A stretch of DNA of 54,172 nt from Salegentibacter sp. R32 (GCF_008692195.1 NZ_RXOM01000024.1:1-54172), one strand, 5' to 3'. Positions 1 to 9,408 are shown, counted from the stretch's first letter. A program made the numbers and translations. Notes: generated by a model not told the origin, from the letters alone.

Positions 1-1
1 A

Positions 2-112
2 AAGTACCTTCAATTATACCTGAATGAATTCATCTATAAGCTAAACCGAAGATATTTTGGGGAGAAGCTTTTCGATAGGCTCGTCATTGCTGGAATCACA
101 GGATATGACTAA
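2..112 (+). CDS. Transposase C-terminus, IS1595 (ISXO2-like) family, cut by window edge
   Basis: An open frame enters from the left edge and stops with TAA at 110-112. It encodes 36 residues including YLNEFIYKLNRRYFGEKLFD followed by RLVIAGI. This pattern (YLxEFxxxxNRR, then LFDRL) is what I know from the extreme C-terminus of IS1595-type DDE transposases. The catalytic part lies outside the window, so intactness cannot be judged. No terminal inverted repeat was recognised between the stop and the susC promoter. The assignment rests on a short stretch. Confidence 0.6.
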   Translation, partial: KYLQLYLNEFIYKLNRRYFGEKLFDRLVIAGITGYD

Positions 113-315
113 TTACGGATATTCAATTTATTTTTTTAAGAAAAATTTCCTAAGACTAAATTTAAAATGGAATTAAGGATTTTTGATGCTTATTTTTTGT
201 GAATTTACTAATTATAATTTATTTATTGAAGAAAAGTTAAAAGGGTTATTTACCTATTTATTAGTGCATTATAATATTGATAATGAGATATTTTTATTAG
301 ATTTTAAATTCTAGC
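113..315. other. AT-rich non-coding stretch between transposase and pectin locus
   Basis: About 200 bases of very AT-rich sequence without a convincing reading frame. It separates the transposase end from the operator and promoter of the first SusC gene. No clear insertion-sequence end or target duplication was found by eye. Confidence 0.5.
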
Positions 316-333
316 AGTATAGTACAGGATACT
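316..333 (+). promoter_or_regulatory. Operator copy 1 of the pectin locus
   Basis: The 18-mer AGTATAGTACAGGATACT is an imperfect inverted repeat with arms AGTAT/ATACT and a symmetric T/A pair inside. It lies 65 bp before the susC start codon. Close relatives stand before the GH31 gene (16/18 identical) and the esterase/GH2 operon (14/18, opposite strand). All three have the same 19-base offset to a -7-like box. The likely binding protein is the GntR-type regulator encoded at 19598-20644; that link is inference. Confidence 0.72.
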
Positions 334-351
334 AAAAAAGTTATATCAAAA

Positions 352-359
352 TATATTTG
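352..359 (+). promoter_or_regulatory. -7 promoter element of susC (pectin locus)
   Basis: TATATTTG fits the Bacteroidota -7 consensus TAnnTTTG. It lies 39 bp before the susC ATG. The operator at 316-333 sits where the -33 TTG box would be expected, and no good TTG box is visible there. This suggests either activator-dependent transcription or a repressor blocking the polymerase. Confidence 0.55.
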
Positions 360-398
360 AGTGTTAAATAATTGTGAATTTTATAATTAATCAACAAT

Positions 399-3300
399 AT
401 GAAACACAACTTACAAAAAATGATTGCATTGAGTGTGATATTCTTAATATCCATTTCAATGTATGCACAAGAGCAAACGGTAACCGGTACGGTACAAGAT
501 GCCAACAATGTACCATTACCGGGGGTAAATATTTTAATTAAAGGAACCAATCAGGGGACACAAAGTGATTTTGATGGAAACTTTTCTATTGAAGCTTCAG
601 ATGGCGATGTGATTGTTTTTTCGTATGTAGGTACGAAAACGATTGAGAAAACTGTAGGCGAAGATGACTTTGGTTCAATAACAATGGATTCAGATAGTTC
701 AGAATTGGATGAAGTTGTAGTAGTAGGTTACGGAACTCAAAAACGTAAATTGGCAACTGGCTCTATAGGCTCGTTGGATACAGAAAATTTTGTAGAAAGA
801 CCTATAACAAGAGTAGACCAAGGCTTAATAGGCCAAATGGCAGGGGTAAGTGTGCAACAAACTAGTGGAATGCCGGGTAGCCCTCTTAGTATTAGAATTA
901 GGGGAACAGGATCTATCACAGCTGGTAATGAACCATTATATGTGATTGATGGTTTCCCTGTGGAGACCAATGGAGTTAATTCTAATGGTAATTTTACAAA
1001 TGGTAGTCCTCTAGATAACATTAACCCTAATGATATCGAATCTATAGAAGTTTTGAAGGATGCCGCCGCCGCCGCTATTTATGGTTCGAGAGCTTCTAAT
1101 GGTGTAGTTATCGTTACTACCAAAAAAGGTAAAATGGGAAAACCTAAATTTACACTTAATACTTATGGAGGTATATCACAAGAGGCAAGGAGAGTAGATA
1201 TGTTGAATGCGGAAGAATGGATTGACCGTGCAAAAACAATGATCGATCAGCAATGGGTGAATTCTGGGATTCCGGGAGCAAACGCTAGTCAATCTATCGA
1301 GGAAAGAAGAAATATTTATAATCAATATCAAATTTCTGAAGGAAATGATATACTGGGTCCTGATGAATTTGATACAGGTTATATGTATGATCCTCGTTGG
1401 GAGTTACCGGGTTATGGTGATCTTGATGTAATAGATTGGCAAGATAGAATTTTTAGAACTGGAGTTTTTCAAAACTATCAATTATCAGTGTCAGGAGCAA
1501 CAGAAGATATCAACTATTATGTGTCGGGTAATTATCAAAAGAATGAGGGATATATTATTAATACCGATTTTGAGCAATTTGGAGCGAGAGCTAATATTAC
1601 GGCTAATATTACCGATAGATTATCTATGGGGGTAAATTTAGCTCCATCTTATTCTATTAAGAATGATCCGGGAGTTGAAGGGAAAGATAATACTTTGCAT
1701 AAAACAATATCAACAACTCCCTTGATGGAGAGTACACCCAATGAGTCTGGTGAATTATATACGACTAGATATGCATGGGGAAGTAGTAATACCGATCCAC
1801 TTCCTAGATTAAATAGAACCGGTAAGGCGAGTATGTTCAGAAATTTATTTACTACCTTTTTGAATTTTGAAGTTTTAGATGGATTAACCTTAAGAAGTAC
1901 ATTTAATTTTGATAACACCGATAGAACTTCAGAATCATATTTACCTAATGATAATCTTGAAAGCATTCGTGGCGGGTTTGGAACTTATAGAAAGCAGAAC
2001 TTAGTAAACGAGAATACTTTAAATTATGTGAACTCTTTTGGTGAGCATAATTTTAATTTCTTATTAGGACATTCTTATAATAAATATCAAATATCTTCTT
2101 CAAGCTTAAGTTCTGGTAATCGTTATACTAGATATGGTATTTATACCTTGCCTGATGGATCAACTGGGGGTACAAGTGCTTCGAGAAACGTGATGATATC
2201 TTACTTCTCTCGATTGCAATACGATTTTAAAGAAAAATATTTATTGACATTAAGTTTAAGAACAGATGGTTCATCAAAATTTGGTCCAGAAAATAGGTGG
2301 GGTCTTTTTCCGGCAATATCCGCGGGTTGGAGAATTAGTGAAGAGAGTTTTTTGGATAATGCAAATTGGTTGAGTGAATTAAAACTTAGATTAAGCTATG
2401 GAGTTAACGGTAGTAATAATATTGGGCCATATGACTGGAGATCAACTTTAAGTGCCAGTAATTATGTAATAGGTAATTCGTCTGTTCCTGGTACTGGAGT
2501 CGCTAGTATACCAAATAATTCGATAAGTTGGGAAGAATCTGAAAGTACTAATATTGGATTGGATTTAGGTCTCTTTAAAGGTCGTGTAAGTACCACACTG
2601 AACTTTTATAGAAAAGAAAATTCAAAATTATTATTAGAAGTTCCTGCCGTTCAAGCCTCTGGTTTTAATAGTTATTTAGATAATATAGGTAGAGTAAGAA
2701 ATGATGGTGTTGAAGTTGAGTTAACTACATACAATATTGTAAATAATGATTTTCAATGGAAAACTTCCCTTAATGCCAGCCACAATAAGAATGAAGTTTT
2801 AGAATTAGGGCCTGGACAAGAACGTATAGAAGTATCTTCCGGCTACAGCAATATTCCTTTTGTTGTTTTAGAAGTAGGAAAACCTATGTATCAAATTCAT
2901 ACCATTCAACAAGATGGTGTTTTAACCGCAGAAGATGTAGCTAATGGTGCTGCAACGTATGGAGGAGGTGATCCGGTTTTAGGAGATCCAAAATATGTAG
3001 ATCAAAATGGGGATGGTGTGATCAATGCAGATGATCGAGTAGATATAGGTAGCCCTTTTCCAAAAATCAATTGGGGGATAACCAATACATTTAAATACAA
3101 AAAGTTTGATTTAAACATCTTGCTCCAAGGCCAAAATGGAGGGAAAGTAATAAGCCTTTTAGATCGTGCCATAAATAGAACCGGAATGTCTGCTGGAGAA
3201 AATCACTTAGATGTAGATCCTAATGTTCAAGGTAACTGGAAAACTAATTTCGGTTATGTAGTAAATAGTTCTTGGGTGTATGATTCAGATTACATTAGTT

Positions 3301-3533
3301 TACGAAATATAACTTTAGGTTTTGATATGTCTGATTTTTTTGGAGAAAGAATTTCAGGAGCCAGGATTTATGCTACTGCAGAAAATTGGTTGTATTGGAC
3401 AGACTATAGTGGTTTTAACCCAGAGGCTACCAATGCACCGGCCAGTAATGATGGTAGATTCCCAGTGCCGGCAGATTATGGTGGAGCTCCTATTGCAAAA
3501 ACACTAATCGTGGGATTAAATTTTAATTTTTAA
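399..3533 (+). CDS. SusC/RagA-type TonB-dependent oligosaccharide transporter (pectin locus)
   Basis: Outer-membrane active transporter that, with its SusD partner, imports oligosaccharides using TonB energy. The 1044-residue length is normal for SusC. It has a signal peptide (about residues 1-24, ending MYAQ), a carboxypeptidase-regulatory-like domain (about 27-100) with the usual LPGVNI pattern, a TonB-box-like DEVVVVGYG (104-112), a plug domain (about 115-240), then the beta-barrel ending in the terminal aromatic LNFNF. It is the first gene of the plus-strand arm; susD follows after 11 bp, so the two are cotranscribed. The operator at 316-333 and -7 box at 352 control it. The pectin substrate is inferred from the PL1 and PL11 neighbours. 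Confidence 0.95.
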   Translation: MKHNLQKMIALSVIFLISISMYAQEQTVTGTVQDANNVPLPGVNILIKGTNQGTQSDFDGNFSIEASDGDVIVFSYVGTKTIEKTVGEDDFGSITMDSDSSELDEVVVVGYGTQKRKLATGSIGSLDTENFVERPITRVDQGLIGQMAGVSVQQTSGMPGSPLSIRIRGTGSITAGNEPLYVIDGFPVETNGVNSNGNFTNGSPLDNINPNDIESIEVLKDAAAAAIYGSRASNGVVIVTTKKGKMGKPKFTLNTYGGISQEARRVDMLNAEEWIDRAKTMIDQQWVNSGIPGANASQSIEERRNIYNQYQISEGNDILGPDEFDTGYMYDPRWELPGYGDLDVIDWQDRIFRTGVFQNYQLSVSGATEDINYYVSGNYQKNEGYIINTDFEQFGARANITANITDRLSMGVNLAPSYSIKNDPGVEGKDNTLHKTISTTPLMESTPNESGELYTTRYAWGSSNTDPLPRLNRTGKASMFRNLFTTFLNFEVLDGLTLRSTFNFDNTDRTSESYLPNDNLESIRGGFGTYRKQNLVNENTLNYVNSFGEHNFNFLLGHSYNKYQISSSSLSSGNRYTRYGIYTLPDGSTGGTSASRNVMISYFSRLQYDFKEKYLLTLSLRTDGSSKFGPENRWGLFPAISAGWRISEESFLDNANWLSELKLRLSYGVNGSNNIGPYDWRSTLSASNYVIGNSSVPGTGVASIPNNSISWEESESTNIGLDLGLFKGRVSTTLNFYRKENSKLLLEVPAVQASGFNSYLDNIGRVRNDGVEVELTTYNIVNNDFQWKTSLNASHNKNEVLELGPGQERIEVSSGYSNIPFVVLEVGKPMYQIHTIQQDGVLTAEDVANGAATYGGGDPVLGDPKYVDQNGDGVINADDRVDIGSPFPKINWGITNTFKYKKFDLNILLQGQNGGKVISLLDRAINRTGMSAGENHLDVDPNVQGNWKTNFGYVVNSSWVYDSDYISLRNITLGFDMSDFFGERISGARIYATAENWLYWTDYSGFNPEATNAPASNDGRFPVPADYGGAPIAKTLIVGLNFNF

Positions 3534-3544
3534 AAAAAAAGAAC

Positions 3545-5053
3545 ATGAAAAGATTTATATATATACCAATTCTCATTCTTTTATTTGCTTGTGATTCAGA
3601 TTTAGATCAGATTCCCTTATCGACAGGGACCACAGAAAATTTTTACTCAAATCAAAATGATTTTGAACAAGCAAGAAATGCAACGTATTCATCAGGTCTT
3701 TATTCATATCCAACACGTTTGATGAATTTAAGTGAAACAAGATCTGATAATATATATACTGTACCTGATGTAAATTATGGATGGTCAGAAATTCATAATT
3801 TCTTTTCTTCGATTACAGCTAACGGATTCATCGAAGAGGCCTATGCAACTAATTACAATGCAATTTATAAAGCCAACCAATTAATTGAAAAATTAGCAGA
3901 AAATGGTCAAGTAATTACCAATGAAGAGGTAAGATTGAATATAGAGGCAGAGGCCCATTTTATGAGAGCTTTCTGTTATTTTGATCTAGTTCGTTGGTTT
4001 GGACCGGTACCCCTTCTAGATCGTACTGTTTCACCTCAAGAAGCTGCAGAAATACCAAGAGCACCTGTAGAAGATGTTTATGAACTTATCATATCAGATT
4101 TGCAATTTGCCGTTGAAAATCTTCCAGAGAGTTATGAAGATGATAATTTTGGCAGGGTTTCTAAATATGGAGCTAAAGGAATTTTAGGATTGGTTTATAT
4201 GACGCGCTCAAGTGAAACTTATGGGATTGACGGTCCGGGGTTAAACTCAGGTGAATGGGATTTAGCCTATCAACAGTTAAATGATATCAAAAACAGTGGT
4301 TTATTTGAATTAGAAGAAGATTATAGTACAATTTTTTTAACAGAAGGAAACCAAAATTCTGAAAACGTATTTGTTATACCATTTTTAGAGAATACAGGTA
4401 ACGGAGTAGGTACAAATTTTATGTCTGAGCATATCGGTGCAGATTCTTATTTCGCGTCTTTAGGTTTATCAGCTCAAGGAGCTTCGGAAGGCAGATTTGT
4501 TTCACCTGATTTAAGAAGCAACTTTGCTGAAGGAGATTTGAGAGCAGAGTATGGTATCGTAGATGCTTACGTAGTGAATGAGGGTAGATGGGAAGGTTCT
4601 TATAATCGACCTGTGTATTCAAAATATGCTGATATCACTCGCTACGGAGATGGTAGAACAGATTGGGGAGTAGATTTTATGGTTCTTCGATATACCGATA
4701 TTTTAATGTTAATGGCAGAATGTACACTACATGGGGGTGGTGGTTCTCAGGCAGATGTAGATGCCATTGTAAACGACGTTCGGGAAAGAGCGGGACTAAC
4801 ACCGGATGCAGCAAATGTAAATTTAGAAGAATTATTTCAAGAACGACAAAAAGAATTTTTTGCTGAAGGAAATCGTTGGTTCGATTTGTTTAGATCAGGT
4901 AATGCAGTTGGTATTCTAAATGATTGGAAAAATGAAGTTGATGATCAAGATGCTCTAGGCGATATTACTCAAAATTCTTTAATATATCCAATCCCATTGC
5001 AGGAAACACTTTCCAATCCAGGTTTTTATGAGCAAAACCCTGGGTATAACTAA
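3545..5053 (+). CDS. SusD/RagB-type glycan-binding lipoprotein (pectin locus)
   Basis: Surface lipoprotein that caps the SusC channel and captures oligosaccharides. The lipobox LLFAC places the lipidated cysteine at residue 16. The body has the alpha-helical SusD pattern: NAIYKANQLIE, the helix EAHFMRAFCYFDLVRWFG, and the conserved C-terminal block (QERQKEFFAEGNRWFDLFRS, then IYPIP and NPGFYEQNPGYN). Length 502 residues is typical. It is paired with susC 11 bp upstream. A hairpin terminator 36 bp downstream separates it from the lyase gene, which may reduce expression of the distal gene. Confidence 0.95.
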   Translation: MKRFIYIPILILLFACDSDLDQIPLSTGTTENFYSNQNDFEQARNATYSSGLYSYPTRLMNLSETRSDNIYTVPDVNYGWSEIHNFFSSITANGFIEEAYATNYNAIYKANQLIEKLAENGQVITNEEVRLNIEAEAHFMRAFCYFDLVRWFGPVPLLDRTVSPQEAAEIPRAPVEDVYELIISDLQFAVENLPESYEDDNFGRVSKYGAKGILGLVYMTRSSETYGIDGPGLNSGEWDLAYQQLNDIKNSGLFELEEDYSTIFLTEGNQNSENVFVIPFLENTGNGVGTNFMSEHIGADSYFASLGLSAQGASEGRFVSPDLRSNFAEGDLRAEYGIVDAYVVNEGRWEGSYNRPVYSKYADITRYGDGRTDWGVDFMVLRYTDILMLMAECTLHGGGGSQADVDAIVNDVRERAGLTPDAANVNLEELFQERQKEFFAEGNRWFDLFRSGNAVGILNDWKNEVDDQDALGDITQNSLIYPIPLQETLSNPGFYEQNPGYN

Positions 5054-5089
5054 AATAAAATTCCACTTTTAATTTTTTTGAATTGTTCT

Positions 5090-5125
5090 ATATCCTGTTT
5101 TCATAGAAGGCAGGATATTTTTTTT
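5090..5125 (+). terminator. Intrinsic terminator between susD and the pectate lyase gene
   Basis: A perfect 8-bp stem (ATATCCTG at 5090-5097, CAGGATAT at 5111-5118) with a 13-base loop runs directly into eight T residues. It sits inside an otherwise same-strand gene run, so it may work as a partial terminator that keeps susCD transcript above lyase transcript. Confidence 0.7.
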
Positions 5126-5158
5126 AAAGATTCCCCTTTATTTTAAAAAGACTTAATA

Positions 5159-6586
5159 ATGAAACTTCACAACAAATCTAAGTTAGTATTTGCAGTAATT
5201 GCCATAAGTGTTTTCTTTTGCTGTAAAACAGAACACTCGCATAAAAAACAAAAATCATCAGATCATTCAACTCAGTCTTATGTATTGGCCTTTCCGGGAG
5301 CAGAAGGCTTCGGGAAGTATGCCAAAGGAGCAAGAGCAGTAAAAAAACCGGAAGTCTATAAAGTTACCAATTTAAATGATTCAGGCGAGGGGTCATTTCG
5401 GGAAGCTGTTAGCAAACCGGGAAGATTTGTTGTGTTTACGGTTAGTGGCATCATACATTTAAAATCACAAATTACAGTTAAAGAGAATATTACTATTGCT
5501 GGGCAAACAGCCCCCGGAGATGGAGTGATGTTTTATGGGAATAAAATTTCTTTTACAGGAGCCAATGAAACTATTGCAAGATATTTAAGAATAAGATGTG
5601 GTCAACCGGAACAACTTTCAAAAAATACAGATGCATCGGGAATTTCTAATGGAAAAAACATAATATTAGATCACCTTTCGGTGTATTGGGGCTTAGATGA
5701 AGTTTTATCAATTAATTGGAATAAGAATAAAAAAGGCTTTGAACCCGATAGTATAACCATTCAAAACTCGATAATAGCCCAAGGGCTGCATTATTTTAAT
5801 CATTCTGCAGGTGGTCTAATTCAATCTGAAAATGGTCACATCAGTATTATAAAAAATCTATATGCCAGTAATAAAACAAGAAATCCCAAAGTAAAAGGGA
5901 AAAATGAATATGTTAATAATATCATCTATAATTTTGGGAATCTAGGTAACCCTAAAGGTCATACCGTTTCTGGAGCTGCCTATATAATGGGAGGATCTGC
6001 GATGGTTTCTAAAGCAAATATTATCAATAATTACTTTATTAGTGGTCCTCTAACCCCGAACACTTTTAAAACTCCTTTCTCAAGAGGAACATCTACCTTT
6101 CATTTATTCGCAGAAGGGAATTATTTTGATAATAATAAAAATGGAGAATTAGATGGGAAATTAATAACTGAAGATACATTAAGTTATCCGGGAATAGTAA
6201 AATTGAGAACAAAACCCTTCGATTATCCTTACTTAAAATCTGCACTTTCAGCGAAAAAAGCATTTCAACATGTTCAAAATAAGGTAGGGGCCAATTTACC
6301 TAAAAGAGATGAAATCGATAGTCTTATCATTTCAGAATTAACTTCATTGGGAAAAAAAGGGTTATATGTTTATACTGAAGAAGATTTACCTTTTTCTAAT
6401 AATGGACTCGGGAATTATTCTAATGCTATTGTACCAAAAGATAGCGATAATGATGGAATACCGGACAAATGGGAAAATAATAACGATTTAAATAAGAATG
6501 ATCCTACCGATGCTTTGGAATACAGTAGTATAAATACGGGTTATTTGAATATAGAAATCTATCTAAATAGCCTCGTAGATTTATAA
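5159..6586 (+). CDS. Pectate lyase family PL1-like lipoprotein
   Basis: Probably cleaves homogalacturonan or pectate by beta-elimination at the cell surface. An N-terminal signal with lipobox SVFFC/C predicts a lipoprotein (Cys21 or 22). The mature part opens with LAFPGAEGFGKYAKGARA and VTNLNDSGEGSFREAV, then ITIAGQTAPGDG and ISNGKNIILDHLSVYWGLDE, the parallel beta-helix pattern of bacterial PL1-type pectate lyases. Near the C-terminus DSDNDGIPDKWE resembles a calcium-binding thrombospondin-type-3/dockerin-like loop. It lies 105 bp after susD beyond a terminator-like hairpin and is followed by another terminator. The exact PL1 subfamily and preference for methylated substrate cannot be read from sequence. 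Confidence 0.85.
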   Translation: MKLHNKSKLVFAVIAISVFFCCKTEHSHKKQKSSDHSTQSYVLAFPGAEGFGKYAKGARAVKKPEVYKVTNLNDSGEGSFREAVSKPGRFVVFTVSGIIHLKSQITVKENITIAGQTAPGDGVMFYGNKISFTGANETIARYLRIRCGQPEQLSKNTDASGISNGKNIILDHLSVYWGLDEVLSINWNKNKKGFEPDSITIQNSIIAQGLHYFNHSAGGLIQSENGHISIIKNLYASNKTRNPKVKGKNEYVNNIIYNFGNLGNPKGHTVSGAAYIMGGSAMVSKANIINNYFISGPLTPNTFKTPFSRGTSTFHLFAEGNYFDNNKNGELDGKLITEDTLSYPGIVKLRTKPFDYPYLKSALSAKKAFQHVQNKVGANLPKRDEIDSLIISELTSLGKKGLYVYTEEDLPFSNNGLGNYSNAIVPKDSDNDGIPDKWENNNDLNKNDPTDALEYSSINTGYLNIEIYLNSLVDL

Positions 6587-6604
6587 TTTTTATTAAACCT
6601 AAAA

Positions 6605-6630
6605 GTCTACCTGAAACGGTAGGCTTTTTT
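6605..6630 (+). terminator. Intrinsic terminator after the pectate lyase gene
   Basis: A 7-bp stem (GTCTACC pairing with GGTAGGC, one G-T pair) around a 6-base loop is followed by six T residues. It ends the first plus-strand transcript just before operator copy 2, so the GH31 gene has its own promoter. Confidence 0.75.
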
Positions 6631-6638
6631 ATAAACAC

Positions 6639-6656
6639 AGTATAGAGCAGGATACT
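6639..6656 (+). promoter_or_regulatory. Operator copy 2 of the pectin locus
   Basis: AGTATAGAGCAGGATACT differs from copy 1 at only two positions. A -7-like box TATATTTA begins at 6675, exactly 19 bp after the operator end, as in copy 1. The site lies 55 bp before the TTG start chosen for the GH31 gene. Confidence 0.72.
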
Positions 6657-6711
6657 ATCAGTGCTCACAAATATTATATTTACAAACACTAAAATTTTAA
6701 AATACTTAAGT

Positions 6712-9105
6712 TTGAAAAAATTAGGACTCACAGTTTTTAGCTTCTTTCTGTCATTTAGTTTTTTTGCTCAGCAAATAGGTGACTTTCAAAAATTTAAAAA
6801 AGAAAAGAACAATACCTTTCATTTAAAAACCTCAGAAGCCAATGTGAAAGTTGAATTCTGTACTTCTTCTATCGTTCGGTTTAGAACCTCTTGGAACGGA
6901 GATTTTCGAGAAAACGAACCTTATATGGTTTCTAACTATAATTGGGATCAGGTAGAAGTTCAACAAAATGAGAATTCTGAAAAACTAAGCTTTCAAACCA
7001 GTCAATTAAATGTTGAAATTCAAAAAAGTCCGTTTAAAATTCATATTTACGATAAACAAGGTAATTTATTAAATGCCGATGTTGTTGCAAAAAAAGAGTC
7101 TTCAGAAGAAACTTTTGGCGCGACCAAAAAACTACAAGCCGATGAGCATTTCTTCGGTTTTGGTGAACGTATGGATGTACTTGACCGTCGTGGTAAAGAA
7201 GTAACTTTAAACGTTGGTCGCGGTTTAGGAAAGCCGCATATTATCGGCGCATATAATGTTTTAGAAGCTAATTATGCACCGGTGCCATTTTTTATGAGCA
7301 CCAAAGGCTACGGTATTTTCTACCATACTTCTTATCCTTCTACTTGGGATATGGGAAAATCAAATACTAAAACCTATACATTTTCTTCGGAAGATAAAGA
7401 GCTCGATTACTATTTTATTTATGGACCAAAATTTCCCAAAATCTTAGATGGCTATACATCAATCACCGGTAAATCAACAATGCTTCCTAAATTTGCGATG
7501 GGATTACACGTGGGAACGTATAGCGGAGGAACTTGGGGACACGAAGAGAAAACCTCAGCCAATTATCCTGTCGCTTTAGTCGAGAAATTTAGACAATTTC
7601 AAATTCCTATCGATGTACTTCACTTAGATTCTACCTGGAGAATGTTTGGTGAAAATGGAGGGAGCGGAGCCACTACTTTTGAGTGGAGAGAAACCTTTCA
7701 CGATACAGAAAAAATGTTTGATAGTTTATATGCGCTAAATTTAAACGCGGTAGGTTTACACGTTCGTCCGCGTTTTGATAATGGTAAAAAATTACGCTTG
7801 TTAGATGAAGCAAGAGAAGCCGGTTACGTTTATCCTGAACCTAATAATTCAGGTGAATTCGTCAACTTTTTCGATGAAGATGCTGTAAACTGGTGGTGGG
7901 AAAACGGAGCGATGCGCGTGGCAGAGCAAGGTGCTATGTTCTTTAAAACAGATGAAGGAAGTGCTTTTGGTAGAAAGGCTAACGAGAGTAATAAAACCGG
8001 ACCACAAGGACAAGAAATCACCTCGCTACACAACGTATTTCCGGTAGCTTATGCAAAAGCTCCTTACGAGAAATATCAGGAATATAATAAAATGCGTGGG
8101 ATGAATCACACTCGTGAAGGTTATGCCGGGATTCAACGTTATCCGTTTATTTGGGCAGGAGATTGGCCAAGTGAATGGCAATATTTTGAGCCGGTAATCA
8201 AAGCCGGGCTCAACATCGGGATGTCCGGTGTAGGCTATTGGAGCCACAATATGGGCGGTTTCGAGCACGTCGCAGATCCGGAATTATACATAAGATGGTG
8301 CCAATTCGGCTTTTTTAGTCCGGTAGCCCATTTATTTGGGATGGAGCATCCCAATTATAAAGAACCTTGGAATTACGGTGAAGAAGCGCAACGTATCTTT
8401 AAGCAGTATGATGACCTGCGTTATAGTTTAATTCCGTATATCTACAGTACCTCTTACGAAAATCACCAAACCGGGATGCCATTAATGCGCGCTTTGGTAT
8501 TAGATTATCAAGACGACCCTAATGTTTACGAGATTACCGATCAGTATTTATTTGGGAAAAGTATGATGATTTGTCCTGTAACCACCAAAGGTGCAAAAAC
8601 AAGAACTGTTTATTTGCCTGAAGGAAATTGGACCAATTACTGGACAGGCGAACAATTTGAAGGGAAACAATACTTAAACGTACTTTGCCCGATTGAAGAA
8701 ATGCCGATTTTTATAAAAGGTGGAGCCATTATTCCTTCGCAAGAAGTTGTGCAATATGTAGGAGAAAAAGAAATTGAAACCATTACACTAGATATTTATC
8801 CCGACGGAAATTCTTCGTTTTCACTTTATGATGATGATGGTAAAAGTTTAGATTATCAAAAGGGAAAATATGCGCTAACTAAAATTGAAGTAAATGCTGA
8901 AGAAAATCAAGTTGAAGTAACAATTCAACCTGCTGAAGGGAAATACAAACTAGACGATAGAACTTACAAAATCCGTTTACACGGAAATTATTCCGCAGCA
9001 AAATCAAACGGGAAATCTTTAGAAATTCAGCAAAAAGAAAATGTTTCGACGGTAAGTATTTCAACTAATTCTAAGAAGAAAAGTAGTATCAATTTTTCAA
9101 AGTAA
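6712..9105 (+). CDS. GH31 family alpha-glycosidase, secreted
   Basis: Retaining alpha-glycosidase, probably periplasmic, trimming alpha-linked sugars (xylose, glucose or galactose) from imported oligosaccharides. The GH31 barrel shows MGLHVGTYSGGTWGHEE, the nucleophile region FFKTDEGSAFG, the acid/base region FIWAGDWPSEWQYFEP, and SGVGYWSHNMGGF. The length of about 800 residues is normal. I chose TTG at 6712 because it gives a clean signal peptide (MKKLGLTVFSFFLSFSFFAQ). The upstream GTG at 6661 would add 17 unneeded residues and would start 5 bp after the operator, within the predicted promoter. Substrate specificity is unresolved; the pectin context suggests side-chain removal. Confidence 0.88.
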   Translation: MKKLGLTVFSFFLSFSFFAQQIGDFQKFKKEKNNTFHLKTSEANVKVEFCTSSIVRFRTSWNGDFRENEPYMVSNYNWDQVEVQQNENSEKLSFQTSQLNVEIQKSPFKIHIYDKQGNLLNADVVAKKESSEETFGATKKLQADEHFFGFGERMDVLDRRGKEVTLNVGRGLGKPHIIGAYNVLEANYAPVPFFMSTKGYGIFYHTSYPSTWDMGKSNTKTYTFSSEDKELDYYFIYGPKFPKILDGYTSITGKSTMLPKFAMGLHVGTYSGGTWGHEEKTSANYPVALVEKFRQFQIPIDVLHLDSTWRMFGENGGSGATTFEWRETFHDTEKMFDSLYALNLNAVGLHVRPRFDNGKKLRLLDEAREAGYVYPEPNNSGEFVNFFDEDAVNWWWENGAMRVAEQGAMFFKTDEGSAFGRKANESNKTGPQGQEITSLHNVFPVAYAKAPYEKYQEYNKMRGMNHTREGYAGIQRYPFIWAGDWPSEWQYFEPVIKAGLNIGMSGVGYWSHNMGGFEHVADPELYIRWCQFGFFSPVAHLFGMEHPNYKEPWNYGEEAQRIFKQYDDLRYSLIPYIYSTSYENHQTGMPLMRALVLDYQDDPNVYEITDQYLFGKSMMICPVTTKGAKTRTVYLPEGNWTNYWTGEQFEGKQYLNVLCPIEEMPIFIKGGAIIPSQEVVQYVGEKEIETITLDIYPDGNSSFSLYDDDGKSLDYQKGKYALTKIEVNAEENQVEVTIQPAEGKYKLDDRTYKIRLHGNYSAAKSNGKSLEIQQKENVSTVSISTNSKKKSSINFSK

Positions 9106-9133
9106 TCTTTTAATTATTTCTGTATGGAATTAA

Positions 9134-9193
9134 TGTCAGCTTGAGCGGAGTCGAAAGCTAACTAATAACCTCTCGGCTCCGCTCGATGTGACA
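9134..9193. repeat. Intergenic inverted repeat (GAGCGGAG arms)
   Basis: Two arms about 23 bases long, GTCAGCTTGAGCGGAG... and its near-complement ...CTCCGCTCGATGTGAC, match at about 19 positions around a short AT spacer. GC content is clearly above the surroundings. This is one member of the dispersed palindromic repeats in the window's intergenic regions. It lies between the GH31 and sulfatase genes. Confidence 0.6.
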
Positions 9194-9252
9194 AATTGAA
9201 TGATGTATAAAGAAATAACTTATTAAGTTGGAAAAAAGAATTACTTAAAAGC

Positions 9253-9345
9253 GTCATTCTGAACCTGCCTGCCGGCGAGGCAGGCTTGATTCAGCATCTC
9301 ATTCCGCTTATCAAATATGAGATGATTTCGAACCAAGTTCGGTAG
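9253..9345. repeat. REP-like palindromic element with CCTGCC/GGCAGG core
   Basis: The element starts GTCATTCTGAA, has a GC-rich core hairpin (GCCTGCC / GGCAGGC), then TTGATTCAGCATCTCAT and an inverted ATGAGATGATTTCGAA. Related units occur near 11307-11434, 14833-14853 and 40701-40775. With the preceding repeat it fills most of the 303-bp gap before the sulfatase gene. Confidence 0.6.
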
Positions 9346-9408
9346 AAATACTATCAAAGTAAATTTGACAAATAATAAAATTTAAATAATACCTAATAAC
9401 TTTAAAAG

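Noticed and set aside
9343-9357. Possible fourth operator before the sulfatase gene (GGTAGAAATACTATC)
   Set aside because: It shares only the ATACT end with the real operators and has no -7 box at 19 bp.
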